A stretch of 64,000 bases of DNA, taken from contig NZ_CP090446.1 in the NCBI RefSeq assembly GCF_021442025.1, positions 1,302,001 through 1,366,000 on the forward strand. Direction: 5' to 3'. Below, piece by piece: positions 33,035 to 42,595 of the stretch (positions within the stretch are counted from its first letter, which is position 1; every line of letters starts with the position of its first letter). The stretch comes from Sphingobacterium sp. SRCM116780. GTDB lineage: Bacteria; Bacteroidota; Bacteroidia; Sphingobacteriales; Sphingobacteriaceae. Made by a program: the position numbers and the translations under genes. The notes beneath the pieces are model-generated. The model did not search any database. It had not been told where the DNA came from and worked only from the letters and a program-made list of their open reading frames with translations.

Positions 33035-35169
33035 TTTATTGGGTTGCCATCATAATCATAGACTTCTTCATCCCCCAATCGGATATACCATTTCTGTTTT
33101 TTCTCATCATACCAACTATATTGATAGCCTGAAGGTAACTTCATGACGATGTTATTTTTCCGATCGATAAAGGCATATGTATATTGATCCTGTTTTTTGA
33201 TGGCTACATAAGCATATTTTCCATGAAAATCAGTAGCATTGTCGTACATGGTCGGGATAACTTCACGGCCTTTGTTGTCAATAAAACCATAATCCCCATC
33301 ATACAGGTATTCGTCATTATTTCTTTTCTCTACGCGCGCTAGTCCTTTGTAAAAGGGTTCTGCTAGATGATATTTTTCTGTTGGAAATGATAACACTTCA
33401 TGACCTGTACTATCGATAAAGAAATAATGAATGCCTTTTATGTCTTTCGTTTTTGGCTCTCTTATTTCTTTGGTTACAAGGAGCAAACCATCAGCAAATG
33501 TACCTTTGATCTCGGAGTATTTACCATTGGTTATATTTTGTCCTTTGTTATTGAAGACATTCTTTTGTTCATCATAAATATATTCCGTCGGATTGTATTC
33601 GGTATAAAAGAATCCATTTTCGTACTTGACATGATCAAAACGAAAGGGAAGGAGAATCTCTCCTTGATTCGTATATGCTCCTTCTTTTTCGGAATTTTGT
33701 TGATTAGCAATCCAAAAACCAGGTGCATTGAAATGTAGAAGCTCATGTTGCATGGGGATCATTATTTTCCCTGTTGTGGCATCCACCATACCAATTGGAC
33801 CATTTGTTTTGGTTTCGATTTTAACATATTTCTCTTGATAGATCGTAGGATCATCAATCTGATAGTTTACGGGGTGCAGAGTTTTAGTCGTGGGATTAAA
33901 ATGATAAGTTTGACCTTCATCATCGATCTGATCCCAATAGAAGTAGGCATTGATTGGTCTGAAATTATTATTGAATTTTGGTTCAACAACCCATTTCCCA
34001 GTACGATCCAATAATCCTACTCGACCTGTTTTTAAATCGGCTGCGATATATGGATCTTGTTGGTTGTAATATGCTATTGGATAAGTGAGATGAGTGGTAA
34101 ATAACTTTTCAGCAGTATCCCAGATCTTTAGTTCGATTTGTGCAATTGGTCCTGAAAAAGTCAATTCTATTTGTGTGTTACCTAGCTCTTCAGGTCTATT
34201 AAACTCCAAGCCACTTTGTTTTTGGATATATGCAGTCAATTGGTCTTGATTTGTTATTTTATCCTTTTCGATGGTTGTTTGTGCTTGTTCTAATACTTGA
34301 AGTAAGGTTTTGTATTGTACTCGTTTCTCCTTAGTGATACTTGTTCTGCTATTGCTTGAACGTTGTTTTAATCGTCTTCCGTCTTGATATAAAGCCTGAA
34401 TCTGGATATCTTTTTCTAAAACAGCAGGAACTTCCAGAAGCGCTTTATTTTCTTCCATAGCGATTAATGAGATTGTTCCAGAAGGGGTAGAAAGTTTATT
34501 TTGGGCTGGGGTTAACAGGTGTAGCCGATGTTCACGCAAAGGTAACGTGATTTCCATATCAATAGCTTTTATGGGTTTAGCAGCATGAACCAAAAAATCT
34601 TGATCAAAACTGCTTGCGTTATGCAATAAAAATCGATCTGCATCACTGAGCTTGGTGGAGTCGATATCCGCATAACCCTCAGCATCTGTACGTCCATATT
34701 TTGCGATTAGTGCTTCTTTAGTGGTATACTGCCCTTTGGCCTCGATGCTGGTCTGATCTAAGAAATGGATCTGAGTGGGTGTATAACGTGGTTCTTTATC
34801 GGCATGATCTAGAAAATATGAATTTTCGACACCTAGAAGTTGTGTAAGTTTGAATTTATCTTTCTCAAGAGATAGAAAGTTATTTGGAGGTAATAGAGTA
34901 TTATTAATCCGTATTGTGGAAAAGAAAGCTTGTAGCGTAGCATCTAATGTAGTACCTGCATTGGGATCTTTCTGTTCAAAATTGAAATCATCTTTGGGGT
35001 CAAATACAACGGCAGCTGGCTCTAGTTTGATCTGCAAGTTAGAAAACTGCAAGAACATGCGTAAATTTTCTTGAGATTTTTTGACTTCACTCAGCAAGAT
35101 TTCTTTGGATTGCCCATGAACGGCCATACAGATGACCGAAAGAAAAAATACACAGATATTTCGTAACAT
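33025..35169 (-). CDS. Exported WG-repeat protein
   Basis: 714 residues with signal peptide (MLRNICVFFLSVICMAVHG). The N-terminal half (to about 380) is of unknown fold. The C-terminal half contains WG-type beta repeats: VGLLDRTGKWVVEPKF, IGMVDATTGKIMIPM, EGAYTNQGEILLPFRFDHV, YGFIDNKGREVIPTMYD and YAFIDRKNNIVM. Such repeats form beta-propeller-like folds and occur in many exported Bacteroidota proteins without known activity. The N-terminal part includes a line of Gln/Lys-rich helices. The gene stands alone, convergent with the nucleotidyltransferase pair. Confidence 0.85.
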   Translation of the reverse strand: MLRNICVFFLSVICMAVHGQSKEILLSEVKKSQENLRMFLQFSNLQIKLEPAAVVFDPKDDFNFEQKDPNAGTTLDATLQAFFSTIRINNTLLPPNNFLSLEKDKFKLTQLLGVENSYFLDHADKEPRYTPTQIHFLDQTSIEAKGQYTTKEALIAKYGRTDAEGYADIDSTKLSDADRFLLHNASSFDQDFLVHAAKPIKAIDMEITLPLREHRLHLLTPAQNKLSTPSGTISLIAMEENKALLEVPAVLEKDIQIQALYQDGRRLKQRSSNSRTSITKEKRVQYKTLLQVLEQAQTTIEKDKITNQDQLTAYIQKQSGLEFNRPEELGNTQIELTFSGPIAQIELKIWDTAEKLFTTHLTYPIAYYNQQDPYIAADLKTGRVGLLDRTGKWVVEPKFNNNFRPINAYFYWDQIDDEGQTYHFNPTTKTLHPVNYQIDDPTIYQEKYVKIETKTNGPIGMVDATTGKIMIPMQHELLHFNAPGFWIANQQNSEKEGAYTNQGEILLPFRFDHVKYENGFFYTEYNPTEYIYDEQKNVFNNKGQNITNGKYSEIKGTFADGLLLVTKEIREPKTKDIKGIHYFFIDSTGHEVLSFPTEKYHLAEPFYKGLARVEKRNNDEYLYDGDYGFIDNKGREVIPTMYDNATDFHGKYAYVAIKKQDQYTYAFIDRKNNIVMKLPSGYQYSWYDEKKQKWYIRLGDEEVYDYDGNPIKAE

Positions 35170-35212
35170 AAGATAATTGATCGTTTAAATTAAACGAAAG
35201 TACTAAATATAT

Positions 35213-36232
35213 TTACGAATAAATAGGCGATGTCTGTTTTAAAGTTTTTGCATTTTTTGGTTTATTTTTATGTTTTGTTGTTTGTTGCAAAAACTGAACG
35301 AGTTGTTGCTCCAATTGCTTCGTTGTAAGTTTTTTACTACTATGTGGCAATTGGCCTGCTAAAAACGTAGCTTGTATATGGGGATGTACATAATACTTTT
35401 GAGCAACGGTTTTTGTGTTTCCCAATTTTTGTGCGACATGCTTGATAATCGTATTCAGTTGTCGTATCCGTTGCTTTTCATCAGCGGCAGCAGTTTCCTG
35501 TAGTAATAAACCAAAGGCTTCCCGACTTGCACCCCAGATGCGAATGGATTTACAGGTTAATGTTCCTTCACTATATTCTTTTAAATAGGCATTGAGCTGT
35601 CGACCGCAGAAGACTTGTTCTGTATTTTTTTTACCGACACAAAACAGTTGTTTTCCTCTAAACTGCATCAGTTCTGTTAAATAGCTTGCAATTCTTTTAT
35701 CTACCCATGTCTTTTTTTGAAATACTCCCTTTTTGCCTGTAAAGGCTAAGGTAATGCTATTCTGATTCAGTTTGACATGTCTTTTTTCCAAGGTACTCAG
35801 ACCATACGATTTATTTTCCAAGGTATAGCGACTATTACCGACACGGATCAAGGTGCTGTCCATGATTTTAAAAGCCAAGGCGCATAATTTATCAGTATTC
35901 CATTGATCCTGACGCAGGTGTTTCGTGGAGATCTTTCTTAATTTTTGCAAATGTTTGCCGGCATACTGGGTATGATCAAATTTTTCACTTTGTTGCTTGG
36001 CGGTATATTGTGCATGATAGATATACTGTTTGCGGCCTTTGATATCAAATCCATACGCTTGTAGATTGCTCTTTGCTTGTGCTGAAATCCAAACATTGTT
36101 CCAATTGGGAGGAATAACCAACTTGACAATACGATTTAAAGCCTTTTTGTTATCTAAGATGGTTCCATCGTCGCACAGGTAAATAAATGACTTACGGAAT
36201 TTGATGCGTTTATATCCTTTTGCTGTGGCCAT
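35213..36232 (-). CDS. DNA topoisomerase IB (poxvirus-like)
   Basis: 339-residue enzyme that relaxes supercoils through a 3'-phosphotyrosine. Family marks: N-terminal YIYHAQYTAKQQSEKFDH, LIRVGNSRYTLENKSYGLSTLEKRHV, FTGKKGVFQKKTWVDKRIA and the active-site end NTKTVAQKYYVHPHI with Tyr in KYYVHP. The motif usually reading AKDFRTW is CKSIRIW here: the Arg is kept but the Asp-Phe pair is not, so activity may be altered. The C-terminus is Lys/Gln-rich. These genes are common beside stress-related genes in soil Bacteroidota, as here. Confidence 0.9.
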   Translation of the reverse strand: MATAKGYKRIKFRKSFIYLCDDGTILDNKKALNRIVKLVIPPNWNNVWISAQAKSNLQAYGFDIKGRKQYIYHAQYTAKQQSEKFDHTQYAGKHLQKLRKISTKHLRQDQWNTDKLCALAFKIMDSTLIRVGNSRYTLENKSYGLSTLEKRHVKLNQNSITLAFTGKKGVFQKKTWVDKRIASYLTELMQFRGKQLFCVGKKNTEQVFCGRQLNAYLKEYSEGTLTCKSIRIWGASREAFGLLLQETAAADEKQRIRQLNTIIKHVAQKLGNTKTVAQKYYVHPHIQATFLAGQLPHSSKKLTTKQLEQQLVQFLQQTTKHKNKPKNAKTLKQTSPIYS

Positions 36233-36315
36233 GAGCTGTGTGTTTATACAGGAATAAACATTGTTGTATGTATTTCGTTCGCATTAAATAAGAAATAAAG
36301 AGTTAACGTACTCAT

Positions 36316-36834
36316 CTACTTAGGTTGGTACATGATTAATTTCTTTTGCAAGATCTTTCGTGTCAAATGAATGCGAGACTTGATCGTTCCTTCAGGAAGG
36401 AAAAAAAGTTCGGCAATTTCATGGTATTTATAACCATCCAGGTACAAGCGAAAAATTTCCGCATTTTCTTTTGGTAACGTATCCATTGCTTTTTGAATGT
36501 CATCCGCCACTAATGTATGTTCCGCACGGTTTGTATCACCATTGGATAAGGGATCTAATTGCATATAATTTTCGTAGATATAAGTTTTACGTTTATCCTT
36601 GCGATACTGATTGATATACGTATTTTTCATAATTACATATAACCAGGTCATTAATTTCGGATGTCTGATGAAACGATCTATTGATTTTAATGCGCGTAAC
36701 ATTGTCTCTTGGATCAAATCTTCTTTTTCATCAGGATCTGTTGTGAATTGCCCCGCAAAGTTGTTTAGTATTTTTCTTTTTTCCTGAAAGAACACGTTTA
36801 CATTGGAATTTTCCATAGCGTTTACAGTTTTCAT
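36316..36834 (-). CDS. ECF-type RNA polymerase sigma factor
   Basis: 172 residues; ATG at 36834 or in frame at 36816. Region 2 shows DEKEDLIQETMLRALKSIDRF and LMTWLYVIMKNTYINQYRK, the -10-binding helices. Region 4 shows DTLPKENAEIFRLYLDGYKYHEIAELFFLPEGTIKSRIHLTRKIL, the -35-binding HTH. No anti-sigma factor or FecR-like gene is adjacent, so control may be by other partner-switch proteins elsewhere or by its own promoter. A perfect 11-bp inverted repeat lies 26-53 bases upstream. The next genes on either side fit a stress regulon. Confidence 0.9.
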   Translation of the reverse strand: MKTVNAMENSNVNVFFQEKRKILNNFAGQFTTDPDEKEDLIQETMLRALKSIDRFIRHPKLMTWLYVIMKNTYINQYRKDKRKTYIYENYMQLDPLSNGDTNRAEHTLVADDIQKAMDTLPKENAEIFRLYLDGYKYHEIAELFFLPEGTIKSRIHLTRKILQKKLIMYQPK

Positions 36835-36859
36835 GGTTAGATGTTGTTATTATTAACGT

Positions 36860-36887
36860 GAAATTGCAAATTATAGTTTGCAATTTC
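36860..36887. promoter_or_regulatory. Perfect inverted repeat upstream of the sigma factor gene
   Basis: GAAATTGCAAA - TTATAG - TTTGCAATTTC, 11-bp arms with 6-nt spacing, starting 26 bases before the sigma gene. It could be an operator or an RNA hairpin in the leader; no T run follows on the minus strand, which speaks against a terminator. Confidence 0.55.
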
Positions 36888-37248
36888 GATGTTCAAGTCT
36901 GATATGTAATGACTTATACGTATTAAGTGCAATGCTAAATTTTAGCTAAAAAGCGGTGTTATTTTAGTTAAATGAAGGTTTATCTTTGCTTTAGGAAGTA
37001 AGAACTGCACGGACATAAATTTTGAAAACGGGTATATTGACCTGTCCATTTGAGCATTAACACGTAAGTCTATCGGGATCTACTTTTTCCGTGCTCCTAT
37101 GACAGATTTTTACGGGAGGATAAATAGGTAATAAGAGTGATTTGAAGTTATTAATACTGGATTTAGGTGCTTAAGAGGTCGATCGTGAACAATAAAAGCT
37201 ATAGGCTGTTTAGAAATTAAGTATAGACCTTATTAAATACAAAAGAGT
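36888..37248. other. Intergenic region between divergent sigma factor and secreted protein genes
   Basis: About 360 bases with promoters for both sides expected; no exact consensus assigned and no ORF supported. Nothing else seen. Confidence 0.4.
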
Positions 37249-37743
37249 ATGCAGCTCAATATAATCGTACTGACCCTTTTAGTTTCTTTACAGAGCTTTT
37301 CCTTGGGGCAGCAACAGCAACAGAAGAAAGAGACGGTACTGAGAGATATTGTCTTTATGCGGACAGAAGGATTGATCATGACGCAAATGATGGAGAAACA
37401 TTCTAAAAATAAAAACATGCTGGCAATCTGTAAACGTGCGAAAAGCTATTACACAAGCACGCAACCGATGTTACTGGAAATAACCAAAGGAAAAGCTCTT
37501 GATCTGGATAAACGTCAATTTGAACAAATATGGAAAGAGGCAGAAAAAAGTTTTCAAAAATATACGATCAAAAACGAAGATGAATGGAATCGGATGTATG
37601 AAGGGCATATTCATGCTTGTATACGCGCATATAGTCTACTTGTACAAGAGCAACAATGGCCAGATATTGCTTATTTTTCCTTTCATGCCTTACCTGGATT
37701 AATTAATTTGGAGGAAGCATTTAAACAGTTGGATGTAAATTAG
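37249..37743 (+). CDS. Secreted protein of unknown function
   Basis: 164 residues with signal peptide (MQLNIIVLTLLVSLQSFSLG) followed by a run of Gln. The mature part is helical with clear heptads (LIMTQMMEKHSKNKNMLAICKRAKSYY), a pattern close to DUF4142/ferritin-like helical bundle proteins in which small periplasmic proteins carry Met and His. No metal-site set could be confirmed. Single-gene unit near stress genes. Confidence 0.6.
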   Translation: MQLNIIVLTLLVSLQSFSLGQQQQQKKETVLRDIVFMRTEGLIMTQMMEKHSKNKNMLAICKRAKSYYTSTQPMLLEITKGKALDLDKRQFEQIWKEAEKSFQKYTIKNEDEWNRMYEGHIHACIRAYSLLVQEQQWPDIAYFSFHALPGLINLEEAFKQLDVN

Positions 37744-37844
37744 ATAGAGATATTTGATTGTTATAATCATTTAATCATAATTACCAGAATAACTTCCTGC
37801 ATATGGGTTTGGATACAGGAAATTGTTCTGGAAATACATCCTTA

Positions 37845-38318
37845 TTAAAGGGCAGGATGGATTTGATCTCTTAATAATTTGATTTGATCATGTGCCTCGA
37901 GCTGTTCGGCTGCTTGTCTGTTGATGATTTCGACAATTTGTCCATCCAATTCGGGAGCTTCTTCTAAAATTTGCTGATACACTTTCTTAAAAGCATCTTC
38001 TCCTTTTTCACAATCAACCAAAATATCTTGTGTTGTACTGTTCATCATGGTATTCTTGATGTCCATCCACATTCTAAACAGTTTTCCAGAAGCCATAGTA
38101 CCTTCTTCCGTAGGTTCGCCAGCGGCATAAACGAAAGGCTTTAACTCGGTTTTAAACTGTTCCGATTGATTTCGATAACGTCTGAAATAATCGAGTACGA
38201 GACTACTTTCTGGATCAGAAAGTAATTCTATTGCCTTGTTGTATCCCTCAATACGATCGTTATTGATTTCAATTAGATCGTTTACTAAGTCCGCTTGTTG
38301 TTGAATTGATTTTTCCAT
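37845..38318 (-). CDS. PA2169-family four-helix-bundle protein (DUF2383)
   Basis: 157 residues. The opening LVNDLIEINNDRIEGYNKAIELL, the middle FRRYRNQSEQFKTEL and the GTMASGKLFRMWMDIKN segment are the family's marks, and CEKGEDAFKKVYQQIL with a late QIKLLRDQI completes the bundle. The fold is ferritin-like. Members are induced by stress or in stationary phase in many Gram-negative bacteria; their activity is unknown. It sits among topoisomerase IB, the sigma factor and small membrane proteins, a usual setting in Sphingobacteria. Confidence 0.85.
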   Translation of the reverse strand: MEKSIQQQADLVNDLIEINNDRIEGYNKAIELLSDPESSLVLDYFRRYRNQSEQFKTELKPFVYAAGEPTEEGTMASGKLFRMWMDIKNTMMNSTTQDILVDCEKGEDAFKKVYQQILEEAPELDGQIVEIINRQAAEQLEAHDQIKLLRDQIHPAL

Positions 38319-38651
38319 TTTGATCGTTTTAATAGTGAAATGTTCTTTTAGAGATGAACAGTTGTCAAAAATAGAGGTTCAAATATTTTACAATTTAGGT
38401 ATTTATAACTGTACATGATTGCTAATAGCAAATGCCCATCAATCGATAGAAAGTAATAGATGTAAGTGCCATTATCAATAACCCAATGCCATCATGCTGC
38501 GTAAGTAGGTAAGATAAAAAATAGGAAGGGTAAACACGTAGGTTGTGGAGGAAAATACCCTAATATGAATTGAAGTAAACATTTTGAGCTTAAATCCATT
38601 CATTGAATAGGAATAATACATACATTAATTTCATTTTTAAAAAAGAGTACT
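38319..38651. other. Intergenic region between divergent genes
   Basis: 333 bases, A/T-rich, promoter region of both flanking genes. No repeat, hairpin with T run or ORF worth reporting. Confidence 0.4.
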
Positions 38652-38891
38652 ATGGAAAATTTATTAAACAAGGGCCCAAAAGAAGGGGAAATGACAAAAG
38701 AAATCGAATCAAAAACAGCTCAGATTCCTTCTCAAGTTTATCTCGGTTTAGCGATAACGGCGATGTTGGCTTCTGCAGTATTAAAATGTGCTGGTCATAA
38801 ACATACCGCACTTTTTGTTGGGCAATGGGTATCGCCGTTCTTATTGTTTGGTGTATACAATAAAATTGTCAAGACACAAGGTCATGACTAG
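38652..38891 (+). CDS. Small membrane protein of unknown function
   Basis: 79 residues with two short hydrophobic helices: YLGLAITAMLASAVLKCAG (about 30-48) and ALFVGQWVSPFLLFGVYNKIV (53-73), and a polar, Lys/Glu-rich N-terminus. Small two-helix proteins with this layout are often encoded beside PA2169-type genes in Sphingobacteria, presumably as stress proteins; that link is inference. ATG 38652 preferred because upstream codons in this frame look non-coding. Confidence 0.62.
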   Translation: MENLLNKGPKEGEMTKEIESKTAQIPSQVYLGLAITAMLASAVLKCAGHKHTALFVGQWVSPFLLFGVYNKIVKTQGHD

Positions 38892-39076
38892 TGCAAATGT
38901 TCAGCAATAAGAATAAACTGTAATGTGTTACGATGAGGAAGATAAGGAATGAAAAAGCTTATCTATTCTGGTTTTGGAAAAACAAAAGAAGAATGTATGG
39001 AAACCTACATTCTTCTTTTTAATATATGCTTGTTATTTTTTATATAAAAAACAGTATCGTGTTGCAGCTGTATGTT

Positions 39077-39754
39077 TTAGGATGATAGCGGTACATATGG
39101 CTGAAGTTGTTTTTTTCCTAACCATTCAAAACCCAATGGGTCTGAGGTTTTTATTAATACTGGAGATAGATGCTTGTATTTGTCGTAGTTTGTAGCATCG
39201 ACCACTATTGTTTTTCTAGATTTTTCTTGAAGTTGGCGTAGCAAACGAAGGACTTGTTTACTGATCGTGCCTTTTTCATAATCTGAAATATAGAGGATAT
39301 CGCAATTGAAGTAAGCTTTCTCGATATCTTTTAAGAAGCTATCCATCACACTATTGTCTATATGAAGCTTAGGAATGATGTCTCCTGGATAGGCCTGCTG
39401 TTCTTCTTGATCAAGGCGTGTATGGATAAGGGTAGGGCTTGCTGCTGTAAAATGAATACAGATCGAAGGGATACCCTTCTCTTTTAACAATTGAATCGCA
39501 GTCTGAGAGGCCTGATCTTCTCCTAATACGGTCATATAGCAAACCTGCGCGCCATTATGTTGTAAATAACTCGCCAACTGTGCAGAACCACCCAGGCATA
39601 AATGGCGTATAGGAAAGTCAACTTCTGGCATATTTCCTTTAGGAATCCGACCTATAGGCGTACTATTCAGATGAACATCCAGAATAAAGTCTCCGATGAC
39701 CAATACATTTTGATCTTTAAATGGATGTCCTATCTTTTTGATCGTTGTGTTCAT
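39077..39754 (-). CDS. HldE/RfaE-like carbohydrate kinase (PfkB family), C-terminally truncated
   Basis: 225 residues resembling the kinase domain of D-glycero-beta-D-manno-heptose-7-phosphate kinase: VLVIGDFILDVHLNSTPIGRIP, CLGGSAQLASYLQHNGAQV, VLGEDQASQTAIQLL, LYISDYEKGTISKQVLRLL and IVVDATNYDKY. Full-length members have about 310 residues, with an Asn-rich substrate strand (KPN) and the catalytic GAGD near the end; here the protein ends after TSDPLGFEWLGKKQLQPYV without them. It therefore lacks the ATP site and catalytic Asp. No continuation was found in other frames. Likely a non-functional or repurposed fragment. Confidence 0.75.
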   Translation of the reverse strand: MNTTIKKIGHPFKDQNVLVIGDFILDVHLNSTPIGRIPKGNMPEVDFPIRHLCLGGSAQLASYLQHNGAQVCYMTVLGEDQASQTAIQLLKEKGIPSICIHFTAASPTLIHTRLDQEEQQAYPGDIIPKLHIDNSVMDSFLKDIEKAYFNCDILYISDYEKGTISKQVLRLLRQLQEKSRKTIVVDATNYDKYKHLSPVLIKTSDPLGFEWLGKKQLQPYVPLSS

Positions 39755-39953
39755 AATTTTGGTTTCATGTTATAAAAGCTGTGTTTATTATGGTCGTCTG
39801 TGTATCGTTATTTTGATCATCACGATTCACGTGGTTACGATGAGCAGCTTCGGAATATATACAGGAGTTGTGTTGTTACTATACGGTTTTATACATAATC
39901 CCGATGACAATAGGTGATTGGTTATACTCCGATGTGTTCAGCAAATTCTTTTT

Positions 39954-40415
39954 TTAACGGAGTTGCACATGACCGTTTCTTCGAAGTAAGATCTCATAAT
40001 CATCGGCAAGGTCTTGGTAGTATTTATCCTGATCATCAAATTCTTCTTCGTCATCTTCGTCTATCTCTTCTTCATCATTGTCATTAATTTCATAATCATC
40101 ATCTTCTTCTATGGTCTCGTCCGGATCTGGGATCGGATGGCTCAAAGGATCTACTTCCATATATAACACAGATCCATATAGATCAAAAATAGTTTGGGCG
40201 TTATCTGCTGCAGTTGTTCTGCTTGCTTGTTGAACGGAGACTTGGGATTGTTGTTGATCGTAATCAAGACCATTTATTGGAGGTGAGGGAGGCTGTTCTT
40301 GATTATCTGGGGGGGTCGTGATATGTTCGCTTGGAATGCCTACATTAACATTTGTTAAAATTAAAGCTACAAGAAGACCTGGTCTTGTTGTAACCGTCCC
40401 ATGTTTTAATTTCAT
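39954..40415 (-). CDS. Exported, highly acidic protein of unknown function
   Basis: 153 residues. A hydrophobic N-terminal segment (PGLLVALILTNVNVG) may be an export signal, then a Pro/Gln-rich linker (PPDNQEQPPSPPI, QQQSQVSVQQ), then a run of Asp/Glu (about 35 acidic residues between positions 95 and 140, e.g. EEEIDEDDEEEFDDQD) and a short basic end (LLRRNGHVQLR). Such acidic tracts bind cations or basic proteins. No family recognised. It stands alone. Confidence 0.55.
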   Translation of the reverse strand: MKLKHGTVTTRPGLLVALILTNVNVGIPSEHITTPPDNQEQPPSPPINGLDYDQQQSQVSVQQASRTTAADNAQTIFDLYGSVLYMEVDPLSHPIPDPDETIEEDDDYEINDNDEEEIDEDDEEEFDDQDKYYQDLADDYEILLRRNGHVQLR

Positions 40416-40664
40416 GTGATCACTTTTTAGTTTTTATAAGTACACAATGAACAATTGGTATTTATCTTTAGTTTGACGTATAAATACGGGAAAAATAAAA
40501 TAAATACGTAGATAACAAATGGGAGTGGCTATACTGTTGAAAAAATAGTCTGTTCAGAAGTTATAGGGATGCCAAGTTGCAACCAACCAGGAAGAAATAA
40601 TCATATGCTTTTATTGTTATTTTGTTCATTTTATTCAGTAAGTTTATCATATATCTCGGTGATG

Positions 40665-42176
40665 ATGAAAATTCTTTCTGCAAAACAAATGGCTGATGTG
40701 GATCGTGCGACCTGTGAAGAACAGCAAATAACGAGCGTAGACTTAATGGAACGTGCGGCTCATACTGTTTTTCTGGCGCTAAAACAGCGGTATTCCGATT
40801 TGACTCAGCAGCATTTCACTATTTTGTGTGGTAAAGGAAATAATGGGGGAGATGGATTAGTGCTGGCTCGTTTATTGGATGCCTGTCTGGCGGATGTTCA
40901 GGTCTACCTATGGCAGGCTGATCGTTATTCCGCAGATAATTTGCTGAATCAACAGCGGATTTCCCATATCCCTATTCAGCATTTTTCTGAAACAGATCAC
41001 TTGGATTTTCCATCCCATTCCATCATTTTGGATTGCTTGTTTGGTTATGGTCTTCAAGAAGAATTAGATGATCGTTGGCTTTCAATCATTCAACAGATTA
41101 ACCAATCGAAACGACCTGTCTATGCCATTGACATGCCTTCTGGTTTACTGGCTGACCGACCTACATCGGAGCATGGACTTGTTGTTCATGCGGATTTAGT
41201 CTATACATTCCAGGTTCCTAAATTGGGTTTATTGATGCCTCAAAATCAAATCTTTTATGATGAGTTTCAGGTATTGGATATTCAGTTGAGTTCAATAGCG
41301 ATGGAAAGTGCCGATACGCACTTGACATATGTGGACCAAGAACTACTGTTGTCGTTTTATAGAAAAAGAAAAAAATTTGACCATAAAGGTATTTTTGGAC
41401 ATGTACTCATTGTTGGTGGTAGCAAAGGAAAAATAGGAGCTGTACAACTGGCTTTGAAAGCAGCATTACGAAGTGGTTGCGGTTTAGCAACGGCATATTT
41501 ACCTGCTTGTGGAATTACAATCATACAAACGGCTGTACCCGAAGCGATGGTACTGTCGGATAATCACCATGCTTCTATAACCGATATACCCAATGTCACG
41601 CCTTATCAAGCTGTTGGTATTGGAATCGGATTGGGGGAAGCGGTAGGAACTGTCGAAGCGTTATCCGAATTTTTACGTCGTAGGGGCAATCAACCGATGG
41701 TATTGGATGCTGATGCATTGAACATCTTGTCAAAAGCACCAGAATTGTGGGCTTATGTTCCTAAAGATAGTATATTGACCCCTCATCCTAAAGAGCTTCG
41801 TCGTATTATTGGTATTTGGCAGGATGATTGGGATAAGTTAGAAAAAGTCAAAAGATTTGCTAAGAATCATCAACTACATATACTGATCAAGGGCGCAAAT
41901 AGTATGATGTTGTTGGCTGATGGACAGATTTTTATCAATAGCACGGGTAATGTGGGGATGGCAACTGGTGGGAGTGGTGATGTTTTAACGGGTATAATTA
42001 CTGCACTTATGGGGCAAGGATATTTCAGCCATCAAGCCCTGATCCTAGGGGTATATATCCACGGACGAGCTGCTGATATGGCTGTTCAGACTATCGGTGC
42101 TTATAGTTTATTACCATCCGATACCATTCGGTTTTTACCTCAAGCATTTCTGGAACTGGAACGCAGCCATGCGTAA
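40665..42176 (+). CDS. nnrD/nnrE: Bifunctional NAD(P)HX epimerase and ADP-dependent dehydratase
   Basis: About 503 residues from ATG 40665. The open frame reaches up to 40569 but the extra 32 residues do not belong to the family. Repairs hydrated NADH/NADPH. The N-terminal epimerase domain shows ILSAKQMADVDRAT, CGKGNNGGDGLVLARLL and AIDMPSGLLAD. The C-terminal kinase-like dehydratase shows HVLIVGGSKGKIGAVQLA, VLDADALNIL, LTPHPKELRRI, KGANSMM and the ATP-site NVGMATGGSGDVLTGIITALM. Fusion of both halves is normal in bacteria. Single gene with a 419-base gap after it. Confidence 0.95.
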   Translation: MKILSAKQMADVDRATCEEQQITSVDLMERAAHTVFLALKQRYSDLTQQHFTILCGKGNNGGDGLVLARLLDACLADVQVYLWQADRYSADNLLNQQRISHIPIQHFSETDHLDFPSHSIILDCLFGYGLQEELDDRWLSIIQQINQSKRPVYAIDMPSGLLADRPTSEHGLVVHADLVYTFQVPKLGLLMPQNQIFYDEFQVLDIQLSSIAMESADTHLTYVDQELLLSFYRKRKKFDHKGIFGHVLIVGGSKGKIGAVQLALKAALRSGCGLATAYLPACGITIIQTAVPEAMVLSDNHHASITDIPNVTPYQAVGIGIGLGEAVGTVEALSEFLRRRGNQPMVLDADALNILSKAPELWAYVPKDSILTPHPKELRRIIGIWQDDWDKLEKVKRFAKNHQLHILIKGANSMMLLADGQIFINSTGNVGMATGGSGDVLTGIITALMGQGYFSHQALILGVYIHGRAADMAVQTIGAYSLLPSDTIRFLPQAFLELERSHA

Positions 42177-42595
42177 TTCTTATTCAAGTCCTTTTCAATC
42201 GTTATCTGCAAGATATTGTAACAACAGGCTACTGTTGTATCTATTTTTCTTGTCGGGAATTTCAAAACGGATGGAGATTGTCTATAAAAAAACAAATACT
42301 TGAGTGTAATTATTGAGTAATTTTTTATTCTTACAGGTAAAATATGAAAATATATGCAGTTTGTTATTTATTCTACGACTGAGCTTCTCTGCTAATTATA
42401 GGGTTTTGAAAATGAAAAGTATTAAAACAACAGTTTGTGAACCAATACCTTATTGTAATGGTTTACTACTTTAGGTAATATGCAAATAGTGCGTATTAAT
42501 GCCTGAAACTGAGAATTAAGGTTATTATTTCTATTACAAAATTTGATTATTAACTAATAACGCGGTATATTTACCATACTAATCTACGTTACCTG
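42177..42595. other. Intergenic region
   Basis: About 420 A/T-rich bases before the next membrane protein gene. One short open frame from inside the previous gene (to 42303) has no coding look. No hairpin terminator is evident after the NAD(P)HX repair gene. Confidence 0.4.

Noticed and set aside
38900-39077. Frameshifted continuation of the truncated HldE-like kinase
   Set aside because: None of the minus-strand frames below 39077 shows the GAGD or other C-terminal motifs, so it is a real truncation and not a simple frameshift.
40569-40664. N-terminal extension of the NAD(P)HX repair enzyme with a hydrophobic stretch
   Set aside because: The family starts at MKILSAKQM; the extension would give a cytoplasmic enzyme a signal anchor.
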